Assembly (NCBI GenBank): GCA_902651635.1
Contig: CACRSC010000104.1
Coordinates: 35,837 to 89,393 of the forward strand
DNA length: 53,557 bases
Direction of reading: 5' to 3'
Source: Mastigamoeba balamuthi
Lineage: Eukaryota; Evosea; Mastigamoebida; Mastigamoebidae
Part shown: piece after piece, positions 1-10,583 of the stretch
Layout of the letters: the number at the start of each line of letters is the position of its first letter
How positions within the stretch are numbered: the first letter of the stretch is position 1
Made by a program: the position numbers and the translations under genes
Notes under the pieces: model-generated
Databases searched by the model: none
Told to the model about the DNA's origin: nothing
The model's input: only the letters and a program-made list of their open reading frames with translations

Positions 1-305
1 TGCCCACTGACCATCACTGCCCATGCCAACAGACGACAACAAAGTCACTGTGGCTCGAGAGGGCGGAATTACAGCCATTGTGGCTGCGCTGAAGCGCCAC
101 TGTGACTCTGCTGCTGTTGCCGAGCAAGCGTGCAGTGCACTTGAAATCTTTCATGTAATGGTACATGGTTCGGTGCATAATGCCCACTGACCATCACTGC
201 TCATGCCAACAGACGACAACAGAGTCACTGTGGCTTGATAGAGCAGAATCACAACCATTGTGGCTGCGCTGAAGCGCCACTGCGACTCTGTTGCTGAAGC
301 CTAGA
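1..305 (+). pseudogene. Armadillo-like repeat exon array, decayed
   Basis: Two copies of a 180-bp unit start at 1 and 181. Each unit has an intron tail ending in CCAACAG followed by an exon. Copy 1 reads DDNKVTVAREGGITAIVAAL and then a KRH...AVAEQACSALEIF stretch, the pattern of an armadillo-type helical repeat (protein-protein interaction). Copy 2 has the same frame but is broken. The CGA of VAREGG is TGA, the next codon is TAG, and GGA is AGA. A further TAG follows near 300, where the similarity ends. One exon per repeat suggests growth by unequal crossover of exon-intron units. The array is cut off by the window edge, so the intact parent may lie to the left. Confidence 0.6.
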
Positions 306-574
306 ATGCTGTCATTAGAGTGACCTGGCCTGGGTACCCATTTGAGTTCAGTGCTGGAAGCATCTTGTGTGCCTTTTCAAGGAAGTTAACCCAACACACC
401 TTTCAGAGAACTTCACTGTGTCATTTTTGTGGTTCTGGAGCCTGCGTGGTCTGTTAATTCTCACCTTCAATGAAAGCAATGTCGATTTCACTGGATGGCT
501 TCCTTTCTCAGTCCACATTCATTTGAATGCCAGTTTTTCTTCCACACTTAATTGTGGATTCTAGTGGGCATGAT

Positions 575-875
575 ATGTCCTTCATCACAGAACTGGAGCT
601 CATCTGCAACAGGATTGAGAAGCTCCAGGAGAACAAGATTCCCATTCCTTATGTCAGCTCTGCATACAGACATGCTTCTTCTTAGTGCTTAATTCAGCCC
701 AGAAGAAAGTCAAACCATGTCTCGACCAATCAGAGAGGGTCGATTCAAAGGAGCTGTGTACCAGATAGTACTAAAGATCATGCTCTTTCTCAAGGTTGTG
801 GGTCCTGTTGCTTCTGTTGCTCTACTGGAATCTGTTCTCAGGCCAGAGAGTGTGCAGATTCTCAGTAACTTATGA
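575..875 (+). pseudogene. Possible exon remnants, unknown
   Basis: Two short ATG-initiated reading frames lie close together. 575-685 (36 codons) reads MSFITELELICNRIEKLQEN and onward. 717-875 (52 codons) reads MSRPIREGRFKGAVYQIVLK and then a hydrophobic stretch. They are in different frames and could be neighbouring exons or a frameshifted gene. No family was recognised. The rest of 306-1270 holds no feature I can support. Confidence 0.25.
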
Positions 876-1272
876 TGATCAACTCCAAGTTCTGCTGATG
901 TGTGTCTTTACCAGTTCTGGGTCGAAGGAGGCCATGTACAGTGATTGACACATGCTGATTACTTCTTAGACCTTTTCAAAAGGAAGCAAGCCAGGGTGGC
1001 AGAGCCAAGTGTGGCATAATGAAGAGGAAGAAAGAAATGATAAGCCTATTAGATAAGTTCTCAGGAGAATAAGAGTGAATTAAAGATGGCCTATGAGTTC
1101 ATCTTCAAGAAAGAGAATGAAAGTGAGACATAGGCAGAGGGAATAAAGAAAAGACTAGAGAAAGAGAGATTGAAGCAAACCAAGAAGAGAGAATGACGAT
1201 GTCTCAGCTCGTTTAACTACCCAAGACGAATCTTGATGCACATGTAACAAGCAATATGCCTAAGCTCATTCT

Positions 1273-1490
1273 TCAAATTCTTGACCATGAAGGAGCCTCA
1301 GCCAATGCTGTTGCAGGCTGAATGGCTGCATATTTGACTTCTACAAGCTGTTTTTCAACCTTATCAATAGACTTATCATGCTTCTTAGCTACCTTCTGTT
1401 TCCTTGAGTAATCAAGGACTTCTCTATCATGTTCTTCATCTGGTTGATTCATACAACCATTGTGACCAGCTACTCTGCAGTAAGTGACTA
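1273..1490 (-). CDS. Possible exon of an unknown lysine-rich protein
   Basis: A minus-strand open frame follows an acceptor-like TTACTGCAG and reads GHNGCMNQPDEEHDREVLDY, then KQKVAKKHDKSIDKVEKQLV. The charged composition looks coding rather than random. It ends at TGA near 1273. No homologue was recognised, and it could be a single exon of a decayed gene. Confidence 0.3.
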
Positions 1491-1796
1491 CAAATGGCAC
1501 TTACCGACACTAAGACCAAGAATGATATTACAAAGAACTACATTATCACTTTTGTTTAAATAATTAACTTGATGATGTTATTGATTATAGTAGGAAGCTT
1601 ATTTACCTCTTGGGTTTCCTTTGCAGTGTCACCATGCTGCTTGCTCTTTTTTGCTCTGAATGACTTTCTTGTAGTTAGTTTCAACTGGACTTCTTCTGTG
1701 TTGTTCTTGAGAAACAGATAGTATCAGTCTTCTATGACTAATTATTTGCTTGCTTCTTTAATGACCTGCTTCACTGAACATGCCAATCTCTGTATG

Positions 1797-2206
1797 AACA
1801 GAGGGCAAGAACAGCAGGAAAGTCAGCAGCAAAGAAGAAGAGCAAGGTTGCAGATGCCATGATCGAAACAGATGCAGATATGAGGAAGGTCATGACAGAG
1901 GACTCTGGAAATGTCTCAGATGAGAAGAGCTCTGCCTCTGGTGCCAAGAACGAGTTTAAGTTGCACAACAGCATGTCCGATGAAGAGCACATGATCAACC
2001 ATGATAAGACTGCTCCTGTGATCACTGATGATCTGACTAGCAAGAAAGATAAGAGCTCAATTAAGAAGTCCAAGAGCTCGACCTCTTCCACAGAGATCAA
2101 TCTGATACTGCAGTTCCATAACAGCCTGGAATCAGGTGCCCTCTTTAAATCACAGACTCAGCCAGAACTGACTATGAAGCAGCTTCGTGATCTTTATGGT
2201 ATTTAG
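1797..2206 (+). CDS. Terminal exon(s) of an unknown Lys/Ser/Asp-rich protein
   Basis: The open frame runs from about 1797 through an ATG at 1859 to TAG at 2204-2206. It has a basic start (AGKSAAKKKSKV), an acidic and Ser/Lys-rich middle (KKDKSSIKKSKSSTSS), and an ordered C-terminus ending KQLRDLYGI. The lack of an ATG at the start of the coding-like stretch and the AT-rich intron-like sequence before it suggest a last exon. The family is unknown. The reverse-strand frame over the same bases is a shadow. 2207-2409 is AT-rich with no feature seen. Confidence 0.4.
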
Positions 2207-2426
2207 GCATAATTCCAAAAATTCATACACACAAATACCAGTCATAGTATAGCTTTCCTTCTAAGGATGACATATAACTAAAATCCATACCAAGAAATCA
2301 GTTTACATAACATTATCAGAGCAAACAAAGAAGTCTTTACTGTTGTAATCATCAATCTTATTAATTATTCACTTTCACTACAACTACCTAGTAGATATTT
2401 ATAGACTAATTACATTATCATAAATA

Positions 2427-3464
2427 TTAGCAGAATATACTGGGCTTCAAACAAGTGCATTGTGTTAACATGGGCCCGAGTATGAGTACCCCGCAGCAGG
2501 TTCTCGATGGTGTAGCAATGGTGGTCGAGCTTCTCAAGGACACGGAACGGACTCCTAACGTTAATGTCGAGCTTGTGGTCACGGTTCTTGTCGAGGAGAA
2601 CGTAGTCGCCAACATCAAAGTGTGACCTGCCCCGTTTCTTGGCCAGGTACTGCCTGCGGGCCTTCTCGAATGCAGCCCACTGAAGAGAGGCAATACATGT
2701 GAATGTGTCGTGTTGCCGTAACAGGAGCTGGTCGTGGAGCAACGCGGGGTCCATGTCTGGGCTCCGGTGTTGTCATCCTTGTGAATAGCCAGATAGAGGG
2801 GAGTATGACTAGCAAAACCGTGAATAACCTCGAAGGGCATGGCCCCGATGGAGTGCACATAGCTGTTGTTCAGGGCAAACATAGCAGCTGGTAGAACGTC
2901 GGGCCAGTCCAGGGAATGGTCCAAGAGTAGGGCCTGCAGAACCTGCACTGTAGTACGCACTGCGACCTCCACAGCCCCGTGTCCCTCGGGGTGATATGCC
3001 ACCGAAATGTGATGTACTGCATTTACCTGGTTATTGAGGGCCTGAATGCGACTTGACTGAAATGGAGAACCACCCTCAGAAGCCATGAGCCTGTAGGCTG
3101 AGCCCCTCGTGCAGACCCACTGATTCCACAGTACGTTGACTGCTTCCTTCACATCAGTAGAATGGACAGCCTCGAGATGAACCTCATGCAAAAAACGGTC
3201 CTTGACAATCAGGATGTACTTTGAACCCCCTCACCTCCTGAAGCGGGCTGAGGTAGTCCACGACAATAGACTCATAGGTGCACTGCCTGGCACTGTTCCC
3301 ATCGAATCAGCATGTGAGGTTGCAGGCCTGACCTTCTGGCATGTCGGGCATGTGTGTACGAAGTGGCAAACGTCGTCGTACATGCCTGGCCACATAACCA
3401 CCTGCTTGATGGAGAGGTACATGTGATCCACTCCACTGTGTCCTGTGAGCATGTATGTCATCAT
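2427..3464 (-). pseudogene. pol: Integrase fragments (Ty3/gypsy pol)
   Basis: The N-terminal zinc-binding part reads HSGVDHMYLSIKQ, then WPGMYDDVCHFVHTCPTCQK (HHCC type), at complement 3320-3464. The core continues in another frame, with SEGGSPFQSS where TDGGSxF is expected (Asp to Glu) and YHPEGHGAVEVAVR carrying the final Glu. The C-terminal GPY/F-like module RSPFRVLEKLDHHCYTIENL, followed by HVNTMHLF, is at complement 2440-2600 in a third frame. At least two frameshifts separate the pieces. Confidence 0.8.
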
Positions 3465-3649
3465 GACTGAGAATCATGATCGTAAGACCGAGAGGCAGAA
3501 AAACGCCCTTAACCATCTCGTGTGGTAGGGTGAGTAGCGTTTCGTGAAGTCTGTCCCACTGGAGGTCAGACAGGTCGTGTCCCAGAACAGCCATCATGCA
3601 TGTGTCTCAGACGTGAACATCGAGGTATTGGCGAATAGCGACTGGGTTG

Positions 3650-5230
3650 TCAATAACCTGGTGCCACTGGGCCCGTAGTGTATTCACAGGCATCGGGATC
3701 AATGATGATGACTGAGCCTGGAGTGGGGTGAACGAGAATGGGTGCTGCACAGACGTCGTGAACCAGGGTATCGAAGGCCTGTTGGTGAGTCTCAGTCCAC
3801 TCGAACTTGACGTTGTGCCATAGCAGCTCGTACATGCACGCTGCCTTGGACACGAAATTCGGGATGAACTCACTGAGCCACTGCATGAGACCGAGGAAAG
3901 ACCACAGCATGTCCTTGTCATATGGCCATCCTGCAAAACGCAGAGGATCCAGCCTTGTAGGGTCGATCGCAATGCCCTCTTTGGATACCAGGCGTCCCAG
4001 CTGGTGCAGAACCGTAGGGCCCCAGGAACACTTCTTGGGCTTCACCTTTACGTTGTGCTTGACAAAAGTGTTGAAAAGGGCCGTCACCTGTGCCTTACTT
4101 TCACCCCACGATGGGCTGCCTGCATTCATGTTGTCCACGAAGCTGGAGGTGTGGGCCAGTGGTGCCAAAACCGAATCGATAGCCCTCTGAAACGTTGCAC
4201 TTGCCTGTTTGATGCCAAAAGGGCCAAAAGGCATGAACCGCGGACGTACAAAGGAACCATCAGGAAGGGCCAGCACCAGCAAATTCGCCATGACTGCATC
4301 AAGGGGAATTTGGTGGTAGGCCATCTCGAGGTCTGCAGAAAACAAGTAATTGTAGGCCAGTTTGTGCAGTTCGTCATTGATGAGTGCATTGATGTAGAAG
4401 TCATCATGAGTGATGCGGTTAATCAACCAGTAATCCCTGCAGACCTGCCAGGTCCCATCTGGTTTAGGTACGAACACTATGAGGGATGCAAAGTGAACAT
4501 CCTGCCATGTGATAACCTCCCAGATCCCTGTGTTGATCATCTTGGCCTTGTACTCTGCGAGGTGAACAAGCTTCCGTGAATCACTAATGTTGTGCTGGAT
4601 AATGAAGGGCTTCATATCGGGAAGCTGCTCAATCATGCAGACCCCCACCTCAGTCATGCTGATCCCATTGAGGCCATTCAGGATGTTCATATCATACCAT
4701 GTGAGAATGTCCTTTGCCTTGATGACCTTTTGCAGGTCACATGTGATTTTGTTCCCCAATACCACCCGTTTGTATGGTGATAGTGGCGCTGCAGCTGGTG
4801 TAGGTGAAGGACAAACCAGGTTGATGTACTTGAGTGAAGCAGGGTCGAGTGGGTTTATCGAGGTCACAGCATCGGGGCCATCAGCAACCATGATTTCTGT
4901 GAGCTCCTTGATGTTTGGCTTGGGAAAAGCGATGTCCTCTGGCTCCTTGTAAACATAATGTTGATCTACCCGGACCATGTTCATCCGATCATCATCGAGG
5001 GCCATGTAGTCATAGCAGTGGCAATCGTGCAGACCCAGCAGGATTTCATCTGAGCCAATTGTACCATTTGCGACCTCGATGATGAATTCCCCCGAAAAAG
5101 GTGTTATATGCCAGCGGTTTTCGTCTCTTGGAAAAAACGTGTCATGCGTTATGAGGTAAGCTCGGAATTGGCTGTCCCTCACAACACGAGCAGAAGGCCC
5201 ATAAGCGAGTGTGTGTACAAAATCGCACAC
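3650..5230 (-). pseudogene. pol: Reverse transcriptase and RNase H start (Ty3/gypsy pol)
   Basis: About 526 codons in one frame. Reverse transcriptase motifs in order are VPKPDGTWQVCRDYWLIN, then motif A FSADLEMAYHQIP with the catalytic Asp intact, then RFMPFGPFGIKQASATFQRA, then motif C SSFVDN. The usual YxDD box therefore reads FVDN: its second Asp is Asn (codon complement 4130-4132, AAC instead of GAC). The tether ends in TETHQQAFDTLV, and the first RNase H strand IIIDPDAC follows before the frame breaks. The listed start is a GTG, not a real initiator. The copy is certainly non-autonomous. Confidence 0.85.
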
Positions 5231-5565
5231 GATTCTGCATGGGCAGGACTGAGAACTGGGGCCTGGAACAAGGGGATTATAAGTCAGCAGTTATGTCGGT
5301 GGTTATTGTCGCCTACATAGGGAGAAAGAGGGTAAAGCCGGGAACCGTTTTAACATGGTAAGATTTTAGGATCATCTTTCCACGACCCAAATCTCTTGGC
5401 CGAGACAACTGAGACCCCCACACAAACGCCTGCTACCACGGATATCAAACGTGCCAGACCGTTCCTATTCTCTGCAGCAACCCCCCAACATCTGTCTGTG
5501 CATCTGTGCTCACCACCTCTGACCCCCTGCCGCCTCTGTCATCCCCCCCCCCCAACAGAGGCACC

Positions 5566-7690
5566 ATGCCACAGAAGACCAAGGCGCAGAAGCACGCTGA
5601 ACACCTGTACACTGCTACCCATGCTGCCCTTGCAGCCGAGAAGGGTGACCCCGGGTTCAGCTCTCTCCAAGCATGGTGGTTGGCAAACTGCAATGGCCCA
5701 TACGCCAAGTGGGAGCTGGGCTACGAGACACTGTGCAAATCAGTCAGAAGTGCCGAAGAGACGGGAACCGTGCCACATCTCTGTTGCATCAACTGCTAAC
5801 CTATTGGTACAGGTTACTGTGACCCCACAAGGCCGGCAGCCGATGCTTAGGCCCGAGGAGGAGGCTCTCATCGTGCAAGGCATGCACGAGTTTGAGTATG
5901 TGTACACGTTTATCAACACTGCCATATTGGTGCTCGAGGCACTTCACATTGCTTCAATGAAACGGGGTGACAAAAGCCCTGAAGAGTATCCTGAGAATGC
6001 TGCAAAGCACATGGCTGCTGTGGGAGGACCCGATTGGCGAAGTGGCTTCATGAAGCGCACTGGTATTCGGTGCCACCAGGGGAAGAGAAAGCCAATTGAG
6101 ATAGACCGAGCCATGAAAACACAGCCAGAGATCACTCTTGAGTGGGCCTGCATCATACACCAAGCAAATGCACTGGCACAGATTCAAAGGGCAATCATCA
6201 GTGGCGCAGTTGTTGAGGGTTTGAAGGTACCTGCAGAGCCTGACGGATTGGCACGGCGTACAAGCAACGGCTCTCGTGAGCCTGGTGATGACTTGCTAGA
6301 GGTCAGAGTGGTTGATGAGAAAGAGGTTGTCTTTGTTGCACCTCTTGGAGCACCTCTCGAGTGGGTCTCTGCACACCTTCAACTCGCGGCTGACGAGAAG
6401 CCAATCATTCCTGATAGCCCCCTGCAGAGCAAGCTATCCTATTTCACTGGTGCTCCTGTAGCATTCGGTCACACTTCGTCCTGGATGGTTATGCTGTGGA
6501 TAACTGCGAATGGAAGGCTACTGGGTTTGTGCATCATTCTTCGTGGTGATACTGTGGAGAAGGAGATCATCCAAGCAGTTTCTGGTAACGACGGGCATGC
6601 AGTCACAGCCACAGAGAAGGCAACACAGACGGACGATACTGTACAACGATCTTGAGCGGATTTTGGAACGTCTCGGAGCCTCGCATGTGAATCCCAGAAT
6701 CAGGTTCTTCGACAATTATTTTACAAGGCTCCAGGCGAGAATGTGTGACCTGCTTGCAAAGCACCACTGTTTCAGGTGTGTAATGCCCTCCAAGACCAGC
6801 ATATTCCACCAAGTCGGAGACAACAGGCCCAATGCAGCGCTGGATAGAGAGTACCAGCTCGTATACGTCGAATGCAGGAGGAGTCAGGGCCAAGGGAGGA
6901 GCGACTAAGAAGCACAAAGTGTCGTGGCTTGATGCTGCCATAGTTGTTATTGGCGAGAATGCTGACGTGCTGCGGGCAGGTTGGAGCTGTGTGGGCTTGC
7001 CTGGAGGAAGGTTCAACCCCTCAAAGTTCACAGCAGTGACTTATGTCGATGGAGGTCGTTTTCGTGACAGTACTCTACCAGAGGTTACCAATGTGTTTGT
7101 GCAGCAGGTTCTGGCACCTTCGAATCTGTGTCGTCCTCACTGTGCCCCTGTTGAAGTGCCAAGGCCCTGTGGGCCGAACACTGTGATTGCACAGGTGGTT
7201 GCAGAGCAACAGGGGGGATCGCAACAGGCGCCCAGCGATGGCGACTGCTCTATGAATGCTGATGTGCGCCCACCAGTGCCCGGACACTCTATAGTGGCGT
7301 ATTATCTGAGCCGAGCAGGAGATAATCCTGAGCACATGAAGCTGTATGCCATGAGGGCAGTCCCGACACAGCACAGAGGAGGGCTGCACAACTCCACGAT
7401 CTTCATCACCAGCAAGCTGCCGAACCAGACATAGATGTAATCACAGTCGACAACGAAAACTCGAAAGAGAAGCCACAGCGGAGTTCGGGAAGGATATCCA
7501 CTTCGAAAGGCCTGCTTCTATTCGGGAACACAGCAAAGACACGGCTTTTGGAGAACGAGGAACGAGTGCGCTGCAAAGAGGAGCACAAATGCCAGAGCCA
7601 AGCCGAACGTGACAGACTGTCCTTGGAGGATGCTCCCATCCACCTGCTCGGGGGGCTGCAGGACGAGAAGTTCCTGGCAGAGTCCGAGCG
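5566..7690 (+). mobile_element. pogo/Tigger-like DNA transposon, decayed
   Basis: The transposase-coding region is described in the next entry. Terminal inverted repeats and a TA duplication were not identified by eye, so the limits are those of the coding similarity only. It sits between the Ty3/gypsy remnant and the DIRS element. Confidence 0.7.
5566..7690 (+). pseudogene. pogo/Tigger-type transposase (CENP-B HTH plus DDE)
   Basis: Exon 1 is 5566-5742 (ATG at 5566, MPQKTKAQKHAEHL). A 70-nt intron 5743-5812 (GTCAGA...TACAG, phase 0) leads to exon 2. There GRQPMLRPEEEALI and GPDWRSGFMKRTGI fit a CENP-B-type DNA-binding HTH. DDE-core pieces follow: SSWMVMLWITANGRLLGLCI, then in another frame IRFFDNYFTRLQARMCDLLA with DNxxxH changed to DNYFTR, then PSKTSIFHQVGDNRPNAALD. 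The tail GGRFNPSKF resembles the post-DDE region. The charged C-terminal tail (ENSKEKPQRSSGR) shifts frame again near 7380. Frameshifts near 6650, 6890 and 7380 make it a pseudogene. Confidence 0.7.
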
Positions 7691-7830
7691 GTACGACGCC
7701 GCCCCGGTGCACCGCTGGGGGTTTGCCCCACTGCACGTGGCGACATGCAATGGCACGGCGGCCGTCAAGGCGGTGCTCGCAGCAGCACTGCAGGGCCTGC
7801 CTCTTGCCCGTACGAGGTTGTCGTGTGCTG
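7690..7830 (+). pseudogene. Ankyrin-repeat fragment
   Basis: The frame reads HRWGFAPLHVATCNGTAAVK then AVLAAAL, one recognisable ankyrin unit (G-x-APLHVA-x-xNG). It is open in the same frame as the pogo tail and runs to TGA near 7946, but the ankyrin pattern fades after one unit. It is probably a host exon fragment that lies next to, or was caught by, the transposon. 7830-8296 shows nothing else I can support. Confidence 0.45.
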
Positions 7831-8296
7831 CCACCATCGGGGCCGCCGAGCGCGAGATGACGAGAGGCTGGTGGGTCACTACCTGCGGCATGTGCTCCTG
7901 TGCGCCTATCTGCACGGCGTGTGCTCGTGTCCTGTTGCTGGGATGATACACGAGCTCACGTGATCATGTTCTCGGGAGTTGGGCGGCAGGCACGGCCGTT
8001 CTCGATGCTCTCCCGCCTTGGGTGCACCGCCGGCGAGACTGTGAGGCTCAAAAGCAATCTGGCGTGGCTAGATTTCAAAATCTACTGTGGGCCATAGGCT
8101 CAACAGAGGAGAGACAAGAGCAATCCTTCAAGTCTGCAATGAGCTGAGAAATCTTGGTGCAGATTTCCGTGATGGTAGCTGCTGACGCGGTTGCCCCTCT
8201 TTTGAAGAGAACAGCCCCAACAGCGCACGGCGGCTCTCCCTCCTTCCCCGTCCCCACCTCGTTTTTGTTTGCCCCTGACAACCCCCCGGGACGCCT

Positions 8297-10508
8297 ATGG
8301 CAGCCAACAACGACCTGCTCCCACTGGTGCGCCCACAGTTGGGTGAGGCCGACGCACGCCTGGCCCGCTGGAACGAGGCGGATTTTTCTGACGTATGGGG
8401 CCCCCACGCGGGCGAGCCCCTGCTGGACTGGGAGCGCCGTGTGCCCATGCGCTTTGCACAGTGGAAAGTCAGGCAGCTGAACGACTTGGCCACGGCCAGG
8501 GGCATTGTGTGGCCCGACTGCACAAAGATGTGTGCACACAGCGTCAACGCCCTCATCGTGCGCAGAGATGACTGGGTGGTGCGGGTGGCGCGTGCCTATG
8601 GCTTCCTGCGTGCGCGCGCGGCCCCGGCTGGCCTGCCGGCCCCTGCGGCAGAGGCTGCAGCAGTGCAGCAGGCCGCCACTGCAGCGGCGCAGCAGGCCAC
8701 GGCCCAGCAGGAGGCAGCTGCAGCCACGGCACGGCAGGCAGCGGCGGCGGCCGCACAGCAGGCGGTGGCGGCGACGGCCACACAGCGTGCAGCAGCGGCT
8801 GCGAAGGAGGAGCGCATGCGGCAGGCAGCTGCAGCTGTGCTGCAGGAGCAGTACCACCGGGCGGTGACTGAAGAGCAGTTGCAGGCCGCCTGCACAGCCA
8901 AGCAGTAGCAGCAGCTCGCAGCAGCTGCCGCCACACAGGCGGCCGCAGCTGCTGCCGCAAACGCAGCAGCGCAGGACGCCGCACGCCTGGCGGCAGAGTA
9001 GGAGGCCACGCGCAGTGCAGCAGCCCTGCAGGCTGCGCAGCAGGAGGCCATGCGCACGGTCGCAGCCACAGCGGTGACGCGGGGCCAGAGTAGGGATCCG
9101 CAAGCAGCCTGGCGCGACGTCGCCCGTGCACGGGCTGCAGCCTGGTGTACGGCCCTTCCCCCCGGGGACGTGAGGGCCCTCGACGCCCTCCCGCTGGACG
9201 GCACGCAGCAGGCCGTCATCACGGGCCTCATCCGGCTCGGGGGCCCCCCCTCCGCCATGACCAGCACGCTGCGCGAGGGCAACGTGTGGGTCCCATTGGC
9301 AGAGGGGGCGCTGCGTGTGCGACTGGCACTGGGCCTCATGGCGGAGCAGGGCACCGTCACATACTTGGCGATGTTCCTGATCCTGCAGACGAGCGAGGCC
9401 CCTGGCGAGCACAGGGACGGGGCGGCCTCAGTGGGGTCGCCCACCACCCATCCCTCAGCCGTGGAGGAGTGTGCGCGGGCGCTGCAGGACCAGATCTGCA
9501 TTGCGGCAGCGGGCCCGACCACAGCTTCGGCCCCCGGCACCCACGCATCAACAGCGGCCCAGCAGGACTGCACCCCAGGCCTCTTCGACCTGGCAGCCCT
9601 GGGCCTTGGGCCTGGCGGCATCTGTGCGTCCCTCTTCCCTGCCACGCCCGTGTCGGTTGGTGCACCAGGGGGGGGGGCGGGCTCGCTGCCCGGCAGCAGT
9701 GCGGCAGACCCGCTGGTGCTGCTGGCACCGCAGCAGACGGAGACGCTACACCAGGCCGTCCAGGAACAGCTCAAGTGCGCGCTGAGCACGGCGGGCCTCA
9801 CGGGCATGGTCAGGGTGCTCTCTGCGCCATCCGCACCGGGCAAGTTGACGTATGCGCTCGTCGACGACAAAGTGGTCTGCTTGGGCGAGTTGGCGCGCCT
9901 CGACTGGCCGACAGACAGCATCTTCTTCAACCCGGAGACGCTGTGCCTGGAGCTGCATGAGTCGGTGGCCCAGGAGTGGGCCGAGATCCTCCAGACGGTC
10001 TTCCTGATCGGCGACGAGGACTTCGCGCCACAGCAGCTCGACTACGTGCTGCTGACATCGCCAGGTCTGGCAGGCGACCGCGCACGCATCAAGGGCTCGG
10101 TCCAGCACAAGCTGGAAGCCCTAGTTGACAGGCAGTGGGAGTGCGGCATCCTCAAGAAGTGTGGCTGGGACGGGCATGTCAGTCGCTACCCGCTCTCCAA
10201 GAAGCAGGTTGAGGCAATCACCCAGGACAAGAAGCTGGATGGAGCACGCACGTGGGAAGCGCCAGGCCTCCAACCCTGACGCGTGCCACATCTGTGGCGG
10301 TGCCGACCACTGGGCGCATGACTGCCCCGAGGGGGGCAGCTGCCGGTGCAAGCGCAACTGCAAGGGAGGCCACGGCGGCCACAGGGCCAACCACGGCAGC
10401 AGTGGCAGCAGAGGCGGGGGCAGGGGCAGCGGCGGCGGTGGCCACGGGGCACACCGGGGAGGCCGCGGGGGCACACGGCGCCATGACGCTGGTGACGGCA
10501 ACGACTGA
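8297..10508 (+). pseudogene. gag: DIRS Gag-like protein with CCHC zinc knuckle
   Basis: ATG at 8297. Residues about 55-95 resemble a SAP-type helix-turn-helix (WKVRQLNDLATARGIVWPDC). An Ala/Gln-rich coiled segment follows, interrupted by TAG at 8906-8908 (context AAKQ-stop-QQLAA) and TAG at 8999-9001. A long ordered region then runs to about 10240, where a +1 shift is needed to reach the zinc knuckle CHICGGADHWAHDC (10284-10325, C-x2-C-x4-H-x4-C) and a Gly/Arg-rich RNA-binding-like tail ending in TGA at 10506-10508. Both stops are one C-to-T step from CAG. It would package element RNA. Confidence 0.75.
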
Positions 10509-10583
10509 GCCGCGGGGCCGGGGGTCGCTCCATCCCCCGATGACGACAATGATGGGGCACTGAGGGGCGCGACGCCCCACCCG

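Larger units (their letters stand above)
2410..5300 (-). mobile_element. Ty3/gypsy-type LTR retrotransposon remnant 1
   Basis: Minus-strand pol gene in the usual Metaviridae order: reverse transcriptase, start of RNase H, integrase zinc finger, integrase core and integrase C-terminus. It is split by several frameshifts and stops. I could not find long terminal repeats, a primer-binding site or a convincing gag, so the copy is probably truncated at both ends. The pogo-type element begins just beyond its right edge on the other strand. Confidence 0.85.

Noticed and set aside
2410-5300. Long terminal repeats for the two Ty3/gypsy copies
   Set aside because: I compared flanks by eye and found no direct repeats with TG...CA ends. 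The TIR-like blocks at 23.34 and 27.19 kb are inverted and belong to a different element.
8075-9930. Two minus-strand frames of about 445 codons each
   Set aside because: Shadows of the GC-rich, Ala/Gln-rich Gag; Cys/Arg- and Ala-rich low-complexity translations with no motif.
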